DNA of 64,000 nt from NCBI GenBank assembly GCA_900542805.1, contig UQOW01000006.1:1-64000 (forward strand), in the 5' to 3' direction. A model generated the notes under the pieces. That model was given only the letters and a program-made list of their open reading frames with translations, ran no database searches and had not been told where the DNA came from. A program made the translations under genes and the position numbers. The stretch is from an uncultured Sutterella sp. Its GTDB lineage: Bacteria > Pseudomonadota > Gammaproteobacteria > Burkholderiales > Burkholderiaceae_F. Every line of letters starts with the position of its first letter. The stretch's first letter is position 1. Of this stretch, positions 1 through 8,218 are shown piece by piece.

Positions 1-55
1 CTTGCCCCGTGACTCAGTAGGGAATCCTCGTCCTTCAGGGCGAGGAGGAAGTCAA
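1..55 (+). mobile_element. Right end of an IS200/IS605-family (TnpB) element
   Basis: A perfect 9-bp stem with a TTCA tetraloop lies at 25-46 (TCCTCGTCC pairing with GGGCGAGGA). It is followed within six bases by TCAA at 52-55. A GC-rich hairpin followed by TCAA is the known layout of IS200/IS605 right ends, where TCAA is the cleavage site and the same segment forms the 3' scaffold of the omega RNA used by TnpB. The transposase or TnpB gene would lie left of the window on the same strand. Sequence from base 56 onward would be flanking DNA, that is, the omega RNA guide. The element body is not visible, so the family call rests on this end alone. Confidence 0.6.
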
Positions 56-185
56 TCGGTTATTTGCGTTAAAAAGAAAATGAGTTTGTCGTTTGCCTCA
101 AAGTCCTTTTCCCCGTGCTGAATCTAAAGCATCCACTCTATGCAGACTGACACGCGTCAGGACTTCTTAGTTAAATATTCCCTCT

Positions 186-222
186 TTGAGGGTTTGATTC
201 TTGCAAGGGCTACAATCCCTTG
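186..222 (+). promoter_or_regulatory. Promoter with dyad over the -10 box, upstream of the nitrilase/ABC operon
   Basis: TACAAT at 211-216 is a good -10 box. The best -35 is TTGAGG at 186-191, with a long 19-bp spacer. A perfect inverted repeat, CAAGGG (204-209) and CCCTTG (217-222), brackets the -10 box, so a bound repressor would block it. The first gene starts at 273. No regulator gene for it lies in the window. Confidence 0.4.
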
Positions 223-272
223 TCACGTAGTTTTAAGTGCCTATCATGGAAGATAGGAAGGAGTCAAATATT

Positions 273-1232
273 ATGGCATTACCGCTGCGGATTAAATTCA
301 GAGATTGGGACTTTTGGACACCGCTTCTTTTGGGCGATGTGAAAAGCGAAAAACTCGATATCAAGGCCGCGCGTGTGGCCTCCCTTATTGACAATGTTGC
401 CGATGACCCCGAGTGCGATGCCGCCGAGATGAGTTTTTCGCGCTATAACCTACGCGTCGATCAAGGAAAGACCGAGGGAATCGTTGCCGTGCCGTTTTTC
501 ATCATGCGCGGATTTCGCACGCGCAACATCGTTACGACCGACGAGAGTCCGTTAGAGAGTCTTTCGGACTTGGCCGGAAAACGCATCGGTCTTTCGGGTT
601 GGCAGGATTCAGGCAACACCTGGACGCGGGCACTCTTGCGCCGCATCGGTGTCGATTGCGATGCAATTGACTGGGTTCTTTCGCGTTGCACGGAAAAAGA
701 TCCCGTGGAACCGAATCGCGGGAGGGCATTCTGGAACGGAACGACCGTTGTGCATGAGCCGGAAGAAAAGCCGCTTGTCGAGCTACTTCATGAAGGGAAA
801 ATCGATGCGATGTTCCAGGCCTTTATGCCCTACGGGTACTGCTCGGGAGACTTGGGTTTGAGACCGGTTGTCCGCGACTTTAAAGCCGATGAAATCAACT
901 ACTACAACGCCGTCGGCTACGTGCCGGGAATTCATATTTTGGCCCTCAAAGAAGCCTATGTGCGTGCCAATCCCTGGGCGGTTCGGGAGCTTTGTGTGAC
1001 GCTTGATGCCTCAAGGAAGCTTTGGCGTGAAAAGCGCCGTCGCTATGCGGAAACAACACCCTGGATCTTGCAGGATTTAATCGATGAAGGGCAACGCCTT
1101 GCTCCCGATTACGATGCCTGGGATCTGGAGAGTAACCGCACGATGATTGATGACTTCGGACGGGAAGCCTACGAGCAGCACTTAACGGTGCATCGCAATA
1201 CGGCCGACATCCTTTTTCCGGAGCGCTTTTAA
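273..1232 (+). CDS. Periplasmic-binding-fold protein, 4,5-dihydroxyphthalate decarboxylase-like
   Basis: The sequence resembles the type-2 periplasmic-binding fold of ABC substrate-binding proteins and of the 4,5-dihydroxyphthalate decarboxylase family. Near the N-terminus it has the LRIKFRDWDFWTPLLLG stretch and later DLAGKRIGLSGWQDSGNTW, typical of the ligand cleft. No signal peptide is visible, which favours a cytosolic enzyme-like or sensor role over transport. The start at 273 follows a strong AGGAAGGAG ribosome site; upstream GTG and ATG codons at 237 and 246 lack one. Its stop abuts the ATG of the nitrilase gene, so the two are co-transcribed. The substrate cannot be read from the sequence, but the neighbours suggest an amide, amino-acid-like or aromatic nitrogen compound. 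Confidence 0.6.
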   Translation: MALPLRIKFRDWDFWTPLLLGDVKSEKLDIKAARVASLIDNVADDPECDAAEMSFSRYNLRVDQGKTEGIVAVPFFIMRGFRTRNIVTTDESPLESLSDLAGKRIGLSGWQDSGNTWTRALLRRIGVDCDAIDWVLSRCTEKDPVEPNRGRAFWNGTTVVHEPEEKPLVELLHEGKIDAMFQAFMPYGYCSGDLGLRPVVRDFKADEINYYNAVGYVPGIHILALKEAYVRANPWAVRELCVTLDASRKLWREKRRRYAETTPWILQDLIDEGQRLAPDYDAWDLESNRTMIDDFGREAYEQHLTVHRNTADILFPERF

Positions 1233-2054
1233 ATGAATAACTCCGTTTTACGTGTCGCACTCGGGCAGTTTTTCGTGCAGCCCGAAAGCGGCACGAATCT
1301 TACGATTGTCAGTGAGTTGATTGACCGAGCCGATCAGGGCGGTGCCGGGTTGCTTCTTCTTCCCGAAGGCATCATTGCCCGAAAGCCCGGGGATAACACT
1401 TGGCCCGTGACGCATCGCGAACCGCTCGACGGCCCCTTTGTGTCCGGTCTATTGAAGGCATCCGTCGGGAAAACCGTCACGGTCGTGTGCACTGCGCAGA
1501 TTGCCTTGCCGAACGAAAAACGGTACGCCAACGATCTTCTGGTGGTCCGGGACGGCAAGATTCTCCTTTGCTACCGGAAACTCCATTTGTACGATGCCTT
1601 CAACGCCCGGGAAAGCGACAATGCCGTTGCCGGCAATGCCGTTCCGGCTCTTGTGGATATCGGACCTTTCCGGTGCGGCTTTATGACGTGCTACGACATT
1701 CGGTTCCCGGAACTGGCGCGCTCACTGGCTCTTTCCGGGGCAACGCTTCTTGTGGTTCCGGCGGCTTGGGTGCGCGGTCCCTTAAAGGAAATGCATTGGG
1801 ACATCAATATTCGCGCGCGTGCCCTGGAAAACACCTGTTATCTTGCGGCGGTCAGCGAATGCGGTCCCGTGAACGTGGGTCAATCGAAAATCGCCGATCC
1901 GTACGGCGTTGTCGTTGCTCAATGCGGCACGGCAAATCAATTGCTTTTTGCCGATATCGACGCGAAGACCGTTGAGGCTTGCCGAGGGAGTCTTCCGGTT
2001 TTAAAAAATCGCCGTTTTGCGGCACCGCACTTAAAAGTGCTCGGTGAAAACTAA
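1233..2054 (+). CDS. Carbon-nitrogen hydrolase (nitrilase superfamily)
   Basis: A 273-residue protein of the nitrilase superfamily, which hydrolyses C-N bonds of amides, nitriles or carbamoyl groups in the cytosol. The catalytic triad is visible: Glu45 in LLLPEG, Lys116 in YRKLHLYDAF and Cys153 in FMTCYDIRFPE. The length and the DIRFPE signature fit the omega-amidase or N-carbamoyl-amidase-like branches. The ATG directly follows the TAA of the upstream gene, and an ABC amino-acid importer follows, so it probably releases ammonia or an acid from an imported amide. The exact substrate is unknown. Confidence 0.85.
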   Translation: MNNSVLRVALGQFFVQPESGTNLTIVSELIDRADQGGAGLLLLPEGIIARKPGDNTWPVTHREPLDGPFVSGLLKASVGKTVTVVCTAQIALPNEKRYANDLLVVRDGKILLCYRKLHLYDAFNARESDNAVAGNAVPALVDIGPFRCGFMTCYDIRFPELARSLALSGATLLVVPAAWVRGPLKEMHWDINIRARALENTCYLAAVSECGPVNVGQSKIADPYGVVVAQCGTANQLLFADIDAKTVEACRGSLPVLKNRRFAAPHLKVLGEN

Positions 2055-2082
2055 GTTCTTTTGTCTTGTCAGGAATATCAAC

Positions 2083-2991
2083 ATGAAAATCTTTCGTAAT
2101 AAAACCCTTTTAACCTTTGTCGGTGTCTGCTTTGCGGCGATGAGTGCGACGGCTATGGATTTGCCGAGTGAGGCCATTGAGGTTCAGCCTTTTGACAAGG
2201 AGCTGGCCTCGCAAGTGCCCGAGGCGATTCGCACCTCCGGGCGCATTCGCAATGCCGTCACCGGATCGTTCTCTCCGTATTCGATTACGCTACCTGACAG
2301 AAGCATTGTCGGTGCGGCAACCGATCTTTCGACGGCAATCGGTCAGATGTTGGGTCTTAAGATTGAGTACATTAAGAACCCGTCTTTTTCCGGAACGCTC
2401 ATGGGCATTAAGGCCGGACGGTACGATGCGAACTTGGAGCCTTCCGGTGACTACCCCGATCGCGAAAAGCTCTACGACTTTGTCGATTATGCTCGTGAAT
2501 ATGTGATTTTTGCCGTCAAGGCCGGAAATCCCAAGAAGGTCAACGACCTTGCCGATACCTGCGGCCTTAAGGTCTCGGTGATGGCAGGCGGCAGTGCCGA
2601 GCGCGTCATCAAGACCCAGTCCGAGCGGTGCGTGAAAGAAGGCAAAGCTCCCGTGGAGGTGCTTGCCTTTGAGGGACAGGCCGCGCCTGCCATGGCGCTT
2701 TCTTCAGGCCGGGCCGATGCGTTCTTTTCGAGTCAAGCACCCTTAAGTTACTTTGTCAAACAGAGTAACGGACGTCTGGAATTGGCGGCTGTCGGAAAGA
2801 GTAACGGCTTCGGAACGATTTACCAAGGAGCCACCGTTAATAAGGGCGACCCCATGGGCCCTGTGCTTTTAAAGTGCTATCAAAAGCTTTTTGCTAACGG
2901 CACGTATGAGAAAATCATGCGTAAATGGGGTCTGGAAAATAATCTTCTGAGTGAGCCGGGAATCAACCTGGGCGGCAAAGCCAAGAAATGA
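2083..2991 (+). CDS. Amino-acid ABC transporter substrate-binding protein (SBP family 3)
   Basis: A periplasmic binding protein of about 302 residues. The N-terminus MKIFRNKTLLTFVGVCFAAM followed by SATA is a classic signal peptide. The SBP_bac_3 body then shows GSFSPYSI, ATDLSTAIGQMLGL and DYPDREKLYDFVDY motifs. The start at 2083 is chosen because AGGAAT lies just upstream and the signal peptide begins there; an ATG at 2044 overlaps the end of the nitrilase gene and would add a charged leader. It precedes a matching permease and ATPase, so it delivers a polar amino acid or analogue to them. Confidence 0.85.
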   Translation: MKIFRNKTLLTFVGVCFAAMSATAMDLPSEAIEVQPFDKELASQVPEAIRTSGRIRNAVTGSFSPYSITLPDRSIVGAATDLSTAIGQMLGLKIEYIKNPSFSGTLMGIKAGRYDANLEPSGDYPDREKLYDFVDYAREYVIFAVKAGNPKKVNDLADTCGLKVSVMAGGSAERVIKTQSERCVKEGKAPVEVLAFEGQAAPAMALSSGRADAFFSSQAPLSYFVKQSNGRLELAAVGKSNGFGTIYQGATVNKGDPMGPVLLKCYQKLFANGTYEKIMRKWGLENNLLSEPGINLGGKAKK

Positions 2992-3103
2992 GCGTAGGCT
3001 TTAGCTTTCCTAAAGCGGGTTCTTGCAACGCTTTTGTAAGAGCCCGGGTGTATTTGTTGACTCACAAAAATTCGCGTAAAACAATAAAAAAGGAACGCTT
3101 CTT

Positions 3104-3973
3104 ATGACTGACTGTACTGACGTCGGCATCGATGTACGACAGGCCGTCAAGCTCGGTCATCCCGTTCGGCAAGTTGTCATCGGCATGATTGCTCTTTTGC
3201 TTGCCGCCATTGTGTGGCTCTGTGTCGTCAATCCGAACTTCGGTTGGTCGACGGTCGGGCACTATCTGTTTAACCCGAACATTATGACGGGCATCCGGAT
3301 GACCATCGTTTTGACAATTGTCGCAATGGTTATCGGAACAGTCCTGGGTCTTGTGTGTGCCCTCGGGAAGATGTGCGGCGTTCCTTTTTTTATGCGTCTG
3401 ACGGATTTGTATCTATGGTTTTTCCGCAGCACGCCGCTTTTGGTGCAACTGCTGTTTTGGTACAACCTCGCGGCGCTTTTCCCGGTTTTGGGGATTCCGG
3501 GCATTTACACGGTTTCGACAAATTCGGTAATAACGCCTTTGACGGCGGCCGTTGTGGGCCTGTCGCTTAACGAAGGGGCGTATATGGGTGAGATTATTCG
3601 AGCCGGTCTCGAATCGGTCGATGCTGCACAAAGAGAAACGGCGCAGGCCTTCGGCATGAGCCGCTCGCAGATTCTTTTCCGCGTGATGCTCCCGCAGGCC
3701 ATGCGTGCGATTGTTCCGCCGACGGGCAATCAAGTGATTTCTATGGTCAAGGCCACGGCCATGGTTAGCGTCATCGCGATGGACGACCTTTTGTACTCCG
3801 TGCAGACGATTTACAACCAAACGTTCGAGATTATTCCGCTTCTGATTGTGGCGGTGATTTGGTACCTCGTGATGACATCGGTTTTAACGGTGATACAGGC
3901 GAGAATCGAGCAGTACTACAGGCGCTCCGATCGTAACGACATCGGTGCGGCAAGCGGCGCTTCCGGTCTTTAG
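3104..3973 (+). CDS. Polar amino-acid ABC transporter permease (HisM/GlnP type)
   Basis: A 289-residue inner-membrane permease with several hydrophobic segments. The conserved EAA loop is EGAYMGEIIRAGLESVDAAQRETAQAFG (shown here by its ends, residues roughly 165-192) followed by the LPQAMRAIVPPTGNQ stretch, the docking site for the ATPase. The family is the His/Glu/Gln/Arg/opine permease group. An AAAAAGGA ribosome site precedes the ATG. Only one permease gene is present, so it is probably a homodimer. It sits between the binding protein and the ATPase of the same operon. Confidence 0.9.
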   Translation: MTDCTDVGIDVRQAVKLGHPVRQVVIGMIALLLAAIVWLCVVNPNFGWSTVGHYLFNPNIMTGIRMTIVLTIVAMVIGTVLGLVCALGKMCGVPFFMRLTDLYLWFFRSTPLLVQLLFWYNLAALFPVLGIPGIYTVSTNSVITPLTAAVVGLSLNEGAYMGEIIRAGLESVDAAQRETAQAFGMSRSQILFRVMLPQAMRAIVPPTGNQVISMVKATAMVSVIAMDDLLYSVQTIYNQTFEIIPLLIVAVIWYLVMTSVLTVIQARIEQYYRRSDRNDIGAASGASGL

Positions 3974-3985
3974 GAGACACACGCA

Positions 3986-4822
3986 ATGGATATTCAAACC
4001 GAAGTGAAAGCCGTCAACGAGGCTGATGCCACGCCCCCGGACGTTGTTGTTTTAGCGCGTAATGTGTGTAAGTCCTTTAACGGGAATCCGGTCCTAAAGG
4101 GGATTAACCTTGAAGTACACCGCGGAAAGGTTGTTGCCATTATAGGTCCGTCCGGCTCGGGCAAGTCCACGTTCCTGCGGTGTATTAATCACTTGGAAAC
4201 GATGGATTCGGGTTCGATTACCGTTGACGGCGTGCAAATCGGCTACGTTCGCAAAGGGGGAAAACTCACGGAAGCCTCGTATGCGGAAACGGCGCGACAA
4301 CGGCACCGTATCGGCATGGTTTTCCAAAGTTTTAATCTTTTTCCGCACATGACGGTCTTGGAAAACGTTATGGAAGTTCCGGTTCGGGTTCACAAAGAAG
4401 ATCCGGAGACTGTGCGCGATCGAGCATTAAAGCTTCTTGCTAAAGTGGGGCTTGCGGATAAAGCCGACGAATACCCGCGGCGACTTTCAGGCGGGCAGCA
4501 ACAGCGCGTTTCGATTGCCCGGGCGCTTTGCATTTCACCCGATTTACTGCTTTTTGATGAACCGACATCGGCACTGGACCCGGAACTTGTGGGCGATGTT
4601 CTTGCCACGATTCGCGATTTGGCAGACGGCGGATACACGATGATTATCGTCACGCACGAAATCCCGTTTTCTCGTGACGTGGCCGACTGGGTTGTCTTTA
4701 TGGACGACGGCATTGTGGTCGAAGAGGGAAAGCCCGAAGATATCCTTGTTCAACCCAAACAAAAGCGCACACAGGACTTTTTAAAGCGGTACTTGGCGCA
4801 AACGCAGGAAAAAGCCCCGTAG
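3986..4822 (+). CDS. Polar amino-acid ABC transporter ATP-binding protein (GlnQ type)
   Basis: A 278-residue ABC ATPase. Walker A is GPSGSGKST (residues 54-62), the Q-loop is MVFQSFNLFPHMT, the signature is LSGGQQQR near residue 167, Walker B is LLLFDEPTSALDPE near 188, and the switch histidine lies in IIVTHE. The Q-loop form with NLFPH is typical of polar amino-acid importers. An N-terminal extension of about 20 residues precedes the core. It is separated by 12 bp from the permease and is the last gene of the operon; no clear terminator follows. Confidence 0.92.
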   Translation: MDIQTEVKAVNEADATPPDVVVLARNVCKSFNGNPVLKGINLEVHRGKVVAIIGPSGSGKSTFLRCINHLETMDSGSITVDGVQIGYVRKGGKLTEASYAETARQRHRIGMVFQSFNLFPHMTVLENVMEVPVRVHKEDPETVRDRALKLLAKVGLADKADEYPRRLSGGQQQRVSIARALCISPDLLLFDEPTSALDPELVGDVLATIRDLADGGYTMIIVTHEIPFSRDVADWVVFMDDGIVVEEGKPEDILVQPKQKRTQDFLKRYLAQTQEKAP

Positions 4823-5284
4823 AGTGACCTCAGCGCAATGGTTTTGAGCGGTTGCCATCGGCGGCAAGGCTTTCTGTTGCGTTTTCCGTGGTACGACAGT
4901 CGATTGGCGGAAAAAACCCGGTCAAACCGATAAGGAAAACGTGACGCGAGTACAATTTTTGACGTTCGTCGCCGGGCATACATATTGGATTGATCTCGTG
5001 CATATGTCGGCGATGGCGGTTCTGCAAAAATACACGGGACTCCGTGTCAATGTACATACGGCACTTCACACTGTTCTCATTGCGGTCGGCATTTCGTCTT
5101 AGCCTCTGTCGTGTCATTTTTGCTTTACCTTTTCGGAAAGGCCTCGGTTCGGTGCCTGCACCTTCGATAGCAAAGAGGTATTTGCAATTGTTCTTGCCCA
5201 AACCCGCACGTTGCCTGCGACCGAATTCTGCTAGGATGACGAGCATCATTCGGGAATCTTTTCCTTATCGTCGGAATCACAGGC
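4823..5284 (+). promoter_or_regulatory. Intergenic region with extended -10 promoter for the AI-2E family gene
   Basis: No convincing gene is seen in these 460 bases; open frames here lack codon bias and ribosome sites. Near the right end an extended -10 motif, TGC-TAGGAT (-10 box at 5232-5237), lies with a weak TTGCCT at 5211-5216, about 50 bases before the ATG at 5285. A similar TGC extended -10 (TGC-TAAAAT) occurs before ndk. Confidence 0.35.
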
Positions 5285-6373
5285 ATGCTTCGAGACCGTA
5301 TTGACGTACTCATCCGAATTGCGTTCGGTGCGATTATTCTTTTAGGGTGCTTCATGGTGCTCCAGCCGTTTTTAACGGCAATTCTTTTTTCGGCTGTCCT
5401 TACAGTGGTTTCCTGGCCCTTTTACATGCGGGCAAGAAGTAGTTTTGTCGGGCACAAAACGCTTTCGGCAAGTCTGATGATCGGCATCATGATTATCACG
5501 ATTCTCATCCCGATTTACATCCTTTGCGCCGTTCTGGCGCAGCAAATTCCGGTTGTCATTCGTTGGGTGAGAAACTGGATTGTCTCGGGCATGCCCATTC
5601 CCGATTGGCTGGCCTCACTGCCGTACGTGGGCGAAAGCCTGATGCACCTACATTCCGAAGGCTTTATCAGTGCCGAAACCGTGAACTCGGTTTTCCAGAC
5701 AGCTGTCGATCCCGTGACGTCCTGGCTTGTTTCCGTCTCTCTCGGTGTCGGAAACGGCCTCTTGCAGATTTTGCTTGTCGCATTTATTTCCTTTTTCTTT
5801 TACCGAGACGGTGAGTTCTTAGCGGTCAACATCAAACGCATGCTCGATAAGGTTTCCGGGGGGCTTGCTGACGAATTCAGCTCGATTCTCCTTAATACCA
5901 CGCGCTCGGTTGTTTTCGGCGTTATCGGTACGGCAATCGGGCAGGGTCTAGTGGCGGCAATCGGCTTTATCATCGTCGATGCGCCGGGTATCGTCCTACT
6001 TTCCTTTGCCGTGTGCGTCTTGTCGCTTGTTCCCATGGGGCCGCCCTTAGTGTGGTTTCCCGTCGCACTTTGGCTTTTTGCAACGGGTTCGCCCGGACTG
6101 GCCATTTTCCTATGCCTGTGGGGGGTACTGGCCGTTTCCTCGGTCGACAATTTCTTAAAGCCCTTGCTCATTAGTCGAGGAACGAGTCTGCCGCTCGCGC
6201 TCGTGTTTTTGGGCGTCTTCGGCGGCTTGCTTTCCTTCGGTTTCTTGGGGCTTGTGCTCGGGCCCGTGTTCCTGGCGGCCAGTATCGCCATGTGCCAAGC
6301 GTGGCTCAGACCCGCGGCGCGGCGCGTCCGAAAGTCTCTCAAGGACACAGCCTCGAGTGCTCCGAATCCTTAA
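5285..6373 (+). CDS. AI-2E (PerM) family inner-membrane protein
   Basis: A 362-residue polytopic membrane protein of the AI-2E/PerM family, once linked to autoinducer-2 export and also to cation antiport or permease roles. About seven to eight hydrophobic segments are seen: an N-terminal pair, then the characteristic soluble stretch with DWLASLPYVGESL, then the C-terminal block containing GPPLVWFPVALWL and SVDNFLKPLLISRGTSLPLALVFLGVFGGL (about residues 270-315), where DNFLKPxLI is the family hallmark. The transported substrate is unknown. Upstream is a long intergenic region, downstream surE; the ribosome site is weak (GGA about 12 bases before the ATG). Confidence 0.85.
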   Translation: MLRDRIDVLIRIAFGAIILLGCFMVLQPFLTAILFSAVLTVVSWPFYMRARSSFVGHKTLSASLMIGIMIITILIPIYILCAVLAQQIPVVIRWVRNWIVSGMPIPDWLASLPYVGESLMHLHSEGFISAETVNSVFQTAVDPVTSWLVSVSLGVGNGLLQILLVAFISFFFYRDGEFLAVNIKRMLDKVSGGLADEFSSILLNTTRSVVFGVIGTAIGQGLVAAIGFIIVDAPGIVLLSFAVCVLSLVPMGPPLVWFPVALWLFATGSPGLAIFLCLWGVLAVSSVDNFLKPLLISRGTSLPLALVFLGVFGGLLSFGFLGLVLGPVFLAASIAMCQAWLRPAARRVRKSLKDTASSAPNP

Positions 6374-6404
6374 CGGAGCCCGTAAAGAGCGGGCACCTAT
6401 TCGA

Positions 6405-6433
6405 TTCGGGAAAACCCCGGACATCGGTACAAT
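6405..6433 (+). promoter_or_regulatory. Possible surE promoter
   Basis: A good -10 box TACAAT lies at 6428-6433, with a weak TTCGGG-like -35 at 6405-6410 (17-bp spacer). It is followed at 6446-6451 by a GGAGGG ribosome site and the surE ATG at 6460. It allows surE-nlpD-rlmD to be transcribed apart from the upstream membrane protein gene. Confidence 0.35.
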
Positions 6434-6459
6434 GTGATGGCCGATCGGAGGGACTGTCT

Positions 6460-7278
6460 ATGAAACGGATTTTGATTACAAATGACGACGGAGCGATGGC
6501 CCCCGGGCTCAGCCGTTTACTGAAGGTGCTTTGCCCGTTAGCCCGTGTGACCGTTGTCGCTCCTGCGCATAACCAAAGTGCGGCGTCTTCGGCTCTTACG
6601 CTCGATCGAGCGCTTTGCGTGTCGCGGGAAGGGACGGACTTTTACACGGTTGACGGAACCCCGGCCGACTGCGTCCATGTGGCACTTACAGGCCTTTTGG
6701 CGGAAAAGCCCGACCTGATCGTTGCCGGAATTAATCGCGGAAAAAACCTCGGGGAGGATATCGTGTACTCCGGTACCCTCGGTGCGGCAAGGGCAGGGTA
6801 TTTGTTCGGTGTTCCCTCCCTGGCCGTCAGTCTTGTCTCCGATACGTGGGATAACCCCACTCACGCCCCCAAACTTCGGGGCTGTAGGAGTCTTGTCTCC
6901 GATACGTGGGATAACCTTCCGACAGCCGCCTTTGTGAGCGAGCGCTTGGTATTTGCGCTCCTTCATGTGCCGGCGCTTCCCGTTGTACTATTTAATGTCA
7001 ATGTCCCGGATGTCCCTATCCAAGAACTCCGCGGCATTAAAGAAACGCGTCCGGGCTTGCGAGATATTCCGAGGAGAGCTGCCGTACAACCGACCGTGGA
7101 CGGAAAGCTTCTTATTCACCTCGGGCCCCAAGGGCAGCCCGTCGATTGTCGAGCCGGGACCGACTTCGAAGCGATTGCATCGGGCTATGTTTCCGTTTCA
7201 CCCCTTAAAATGAGCCCCGTCAATGCAGACATCGGGATAGACTTTTCCGTCCTGATGAGTAGGAGTAAAGAGAAGTGA
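6460..7278 (+). CDS. surE: 5'/3'-nucleotidase SurE with internal 20-residue duplication
   Basis: A survival-protein SurE phosphatase of 272 residues that hydrolyses nucleoside monophosphates and short polyphosphates in the cytosol. The metal-binding motif ILITNDDG starts at residue 4, the conserved NQSAASSALTL follows, and the active-site stretch GINRGKNLGEDIVYSGTLGAA is intact. The start at 6460 follows GGAGGG; an in-frame ATG at 6292 lies inside the upstream gene. Unusually, the segment SLVSDTWDN occurs twice, 20 residues apart, because of a 60-bp in-frame duplication or insertion at 6829-6916 in a loop after GVPSLAVSLV. The stop overlaps the GTG of the nlpD-like gene. Whether the insert affects activity is unknown. 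Confidence 0.92.
   Translation: MKRILITNDDGAMAPGLSRLLKVLCPLARVTVVAPAHNQSAASSALTLDRALCVSREGTDFYTVDGTPADCVHVALTGLLAEKPDLIVAGINRGKNLGEDIVYSGTLGAARAGYLFGVPSLAVSLVSDTWDNPTHAPKLRGCRSLVSDTWDNLPTAAFVSERLVFALLHVPALPVVLFNVNVPDVPIQELRGIKETRPGLRDIPRRAAVQPTVDGKLLIHLGPQGQPVDCRAGTDFEAIASGYVSVSPLKMSPVNADIGIDFSVLMSRSKEK
6829..6916 (+). repeat. 28-bp direct repeat with 60-bp period inside surE
   Basis: Identical 28-base copies lie at 6829-6856 and 6889-6916, starting AGTCTTGTCTCCGATACG. The 32-base centre carries a hairpin (GCCCC at 6865-6869, GGGGC at 6878-6882), and a second small dyad (GTGGG-ATAAC-CCCAC) spans the edge of the first copy. The period is 60, so the surE frame is kept. Confidence 0.95.
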
Positions 7279-8198
7279 AATCGACATTTTGGATTGCGGC
7301 CTCGTGTGCCGCTTTGATTCTTTCGGGTTGTTCATCCGTTAAAACCCCGGCACCGATCGAAGATCGCACCGGGACGTACGATGCGGCCTCAAAAGCCGCT
7401 CGCGTTCATGCCGAATCCATTCCTGTGGATTCTTCCGGTGTCGTTGAAGTGGCTCCGAGGCACCTGGCAACGGATACAACGCCCGTCGATAGCGGTCGCG
7501 TGCACGTCGTCAGTGCCGGTGACACCTTGTATAACATCGGAGTGCGCTACGGCGTCAATCCTCGGGAGCTTCAAAAGTTAAACGACATTACCGATCCGAC
7601 AACGCTTTCAATCGGACAGGAACTGCGCATCCCGGGAGGCGCTCAAAATCAATCCGAGGAGGCTACTCCTTCTGCATCAAGCGAGTCGGGCGTAACAGCA
7701 TCGCCGACCGACTCGGCGCCTCTTGTTCAAGAGGCCGTTCGTCCGGCGACGGCCGAAGAAGTGGCCCGTAAAAAAATTGCCGAGCAGGAAGCCATCCGCA
7801 AAGCCGCAGCACAAGGCGACATGCACTTTATCTGGCCGGCTAAGGGCGACGTCATTTCCACCTTTAAAGAAAACAAGATGGGAATTGATATCGCAGGGAC
7901 CCTCGGTGACCCCGTCTACGTGGTCTTAGACGGTACGGTGCAGTACGTAGGTTCCAATGCTCCGGGATACGGAAAGTTTCTCATCGTGCGGCACAACATT
8001 CGGCTCCCCGGCAAAGGCAACACACCGCTTATTACCGTCTACGGCAACACCTCCAAGATTTTGGTGCGTGTTAACGAGCGTGTGCGCGCCGGTCAGCAAA
8101 TTGCCGAAATGGGCAAAACCGATGCCGACCGCGTCAAACTGCGTTTTGAAGTGCGTCAAGGCAAACCCCTTGACCCGATTCCGTATTTAAGTGAATAA
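7275..8198 (+). CDS. nlpD: NlpD-like LysM/M23 lipoprotein, amidase activator
   Basis: A 307-residue outer-membrane-type lipoprotein. The signal peptide ends in the lipobox LSGC (Cys about residue 19). A LysM domain spans roughly 76-120 (HVVSAGDTLYNIGVRYGVNP to GQELRIP). A Ser/Thr/Glu-rich linker follows, then an M23/LytM domain from about 197. The zinc ligands of active M23 enzymes are absent: MGIDIAG, LITVYGN and LRFEVR replace the His-bearing motifs. This is the known degenerate state of NlpD, which activates the AmiC amidase at division septa rather than cutting peptidoglycan. GTG start overlaps the surE stop (GTGA). surE-nlpD adjacency is widely conserved. Confidence 0.9.
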   Translation: MKSTFWIAASCAALILSGCSSVKTPAPIEDRTGTYDAASKAARVHAESIPVDSSGVVEVAPRHLATDTTPVDSGRVHVVSAGDTLYNIGVRYGVNPRELQKLNDITDPTTLSIGQELRIPGGAQNQSEEATPSASSESGVTASPTDSAPLVQEAVRPATAEEVARKKIAEQEAIRKAAAQGDMHFIWPAKGDVISTFKENKMGIDIAGTLGDPVYVVLDGTVQYVGSNAPGYGKFLIVRHNIRLPGKGNTPLITVYGNTSKILVRVNERVRAGQQIAEMGKTDADRVKLRFEVRQGKPLDPIPYLSE

Positions 8199-8218
8199 GC
8201 GGCCTTAAGTGACGTTTT

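Noticed and set aside
4990..5304. Open frame of about 100 codons before the AI-2E family gene
   Set aside because: No ribosome site, unusual residue make-up and overlap with the promoter and start of the real gene.
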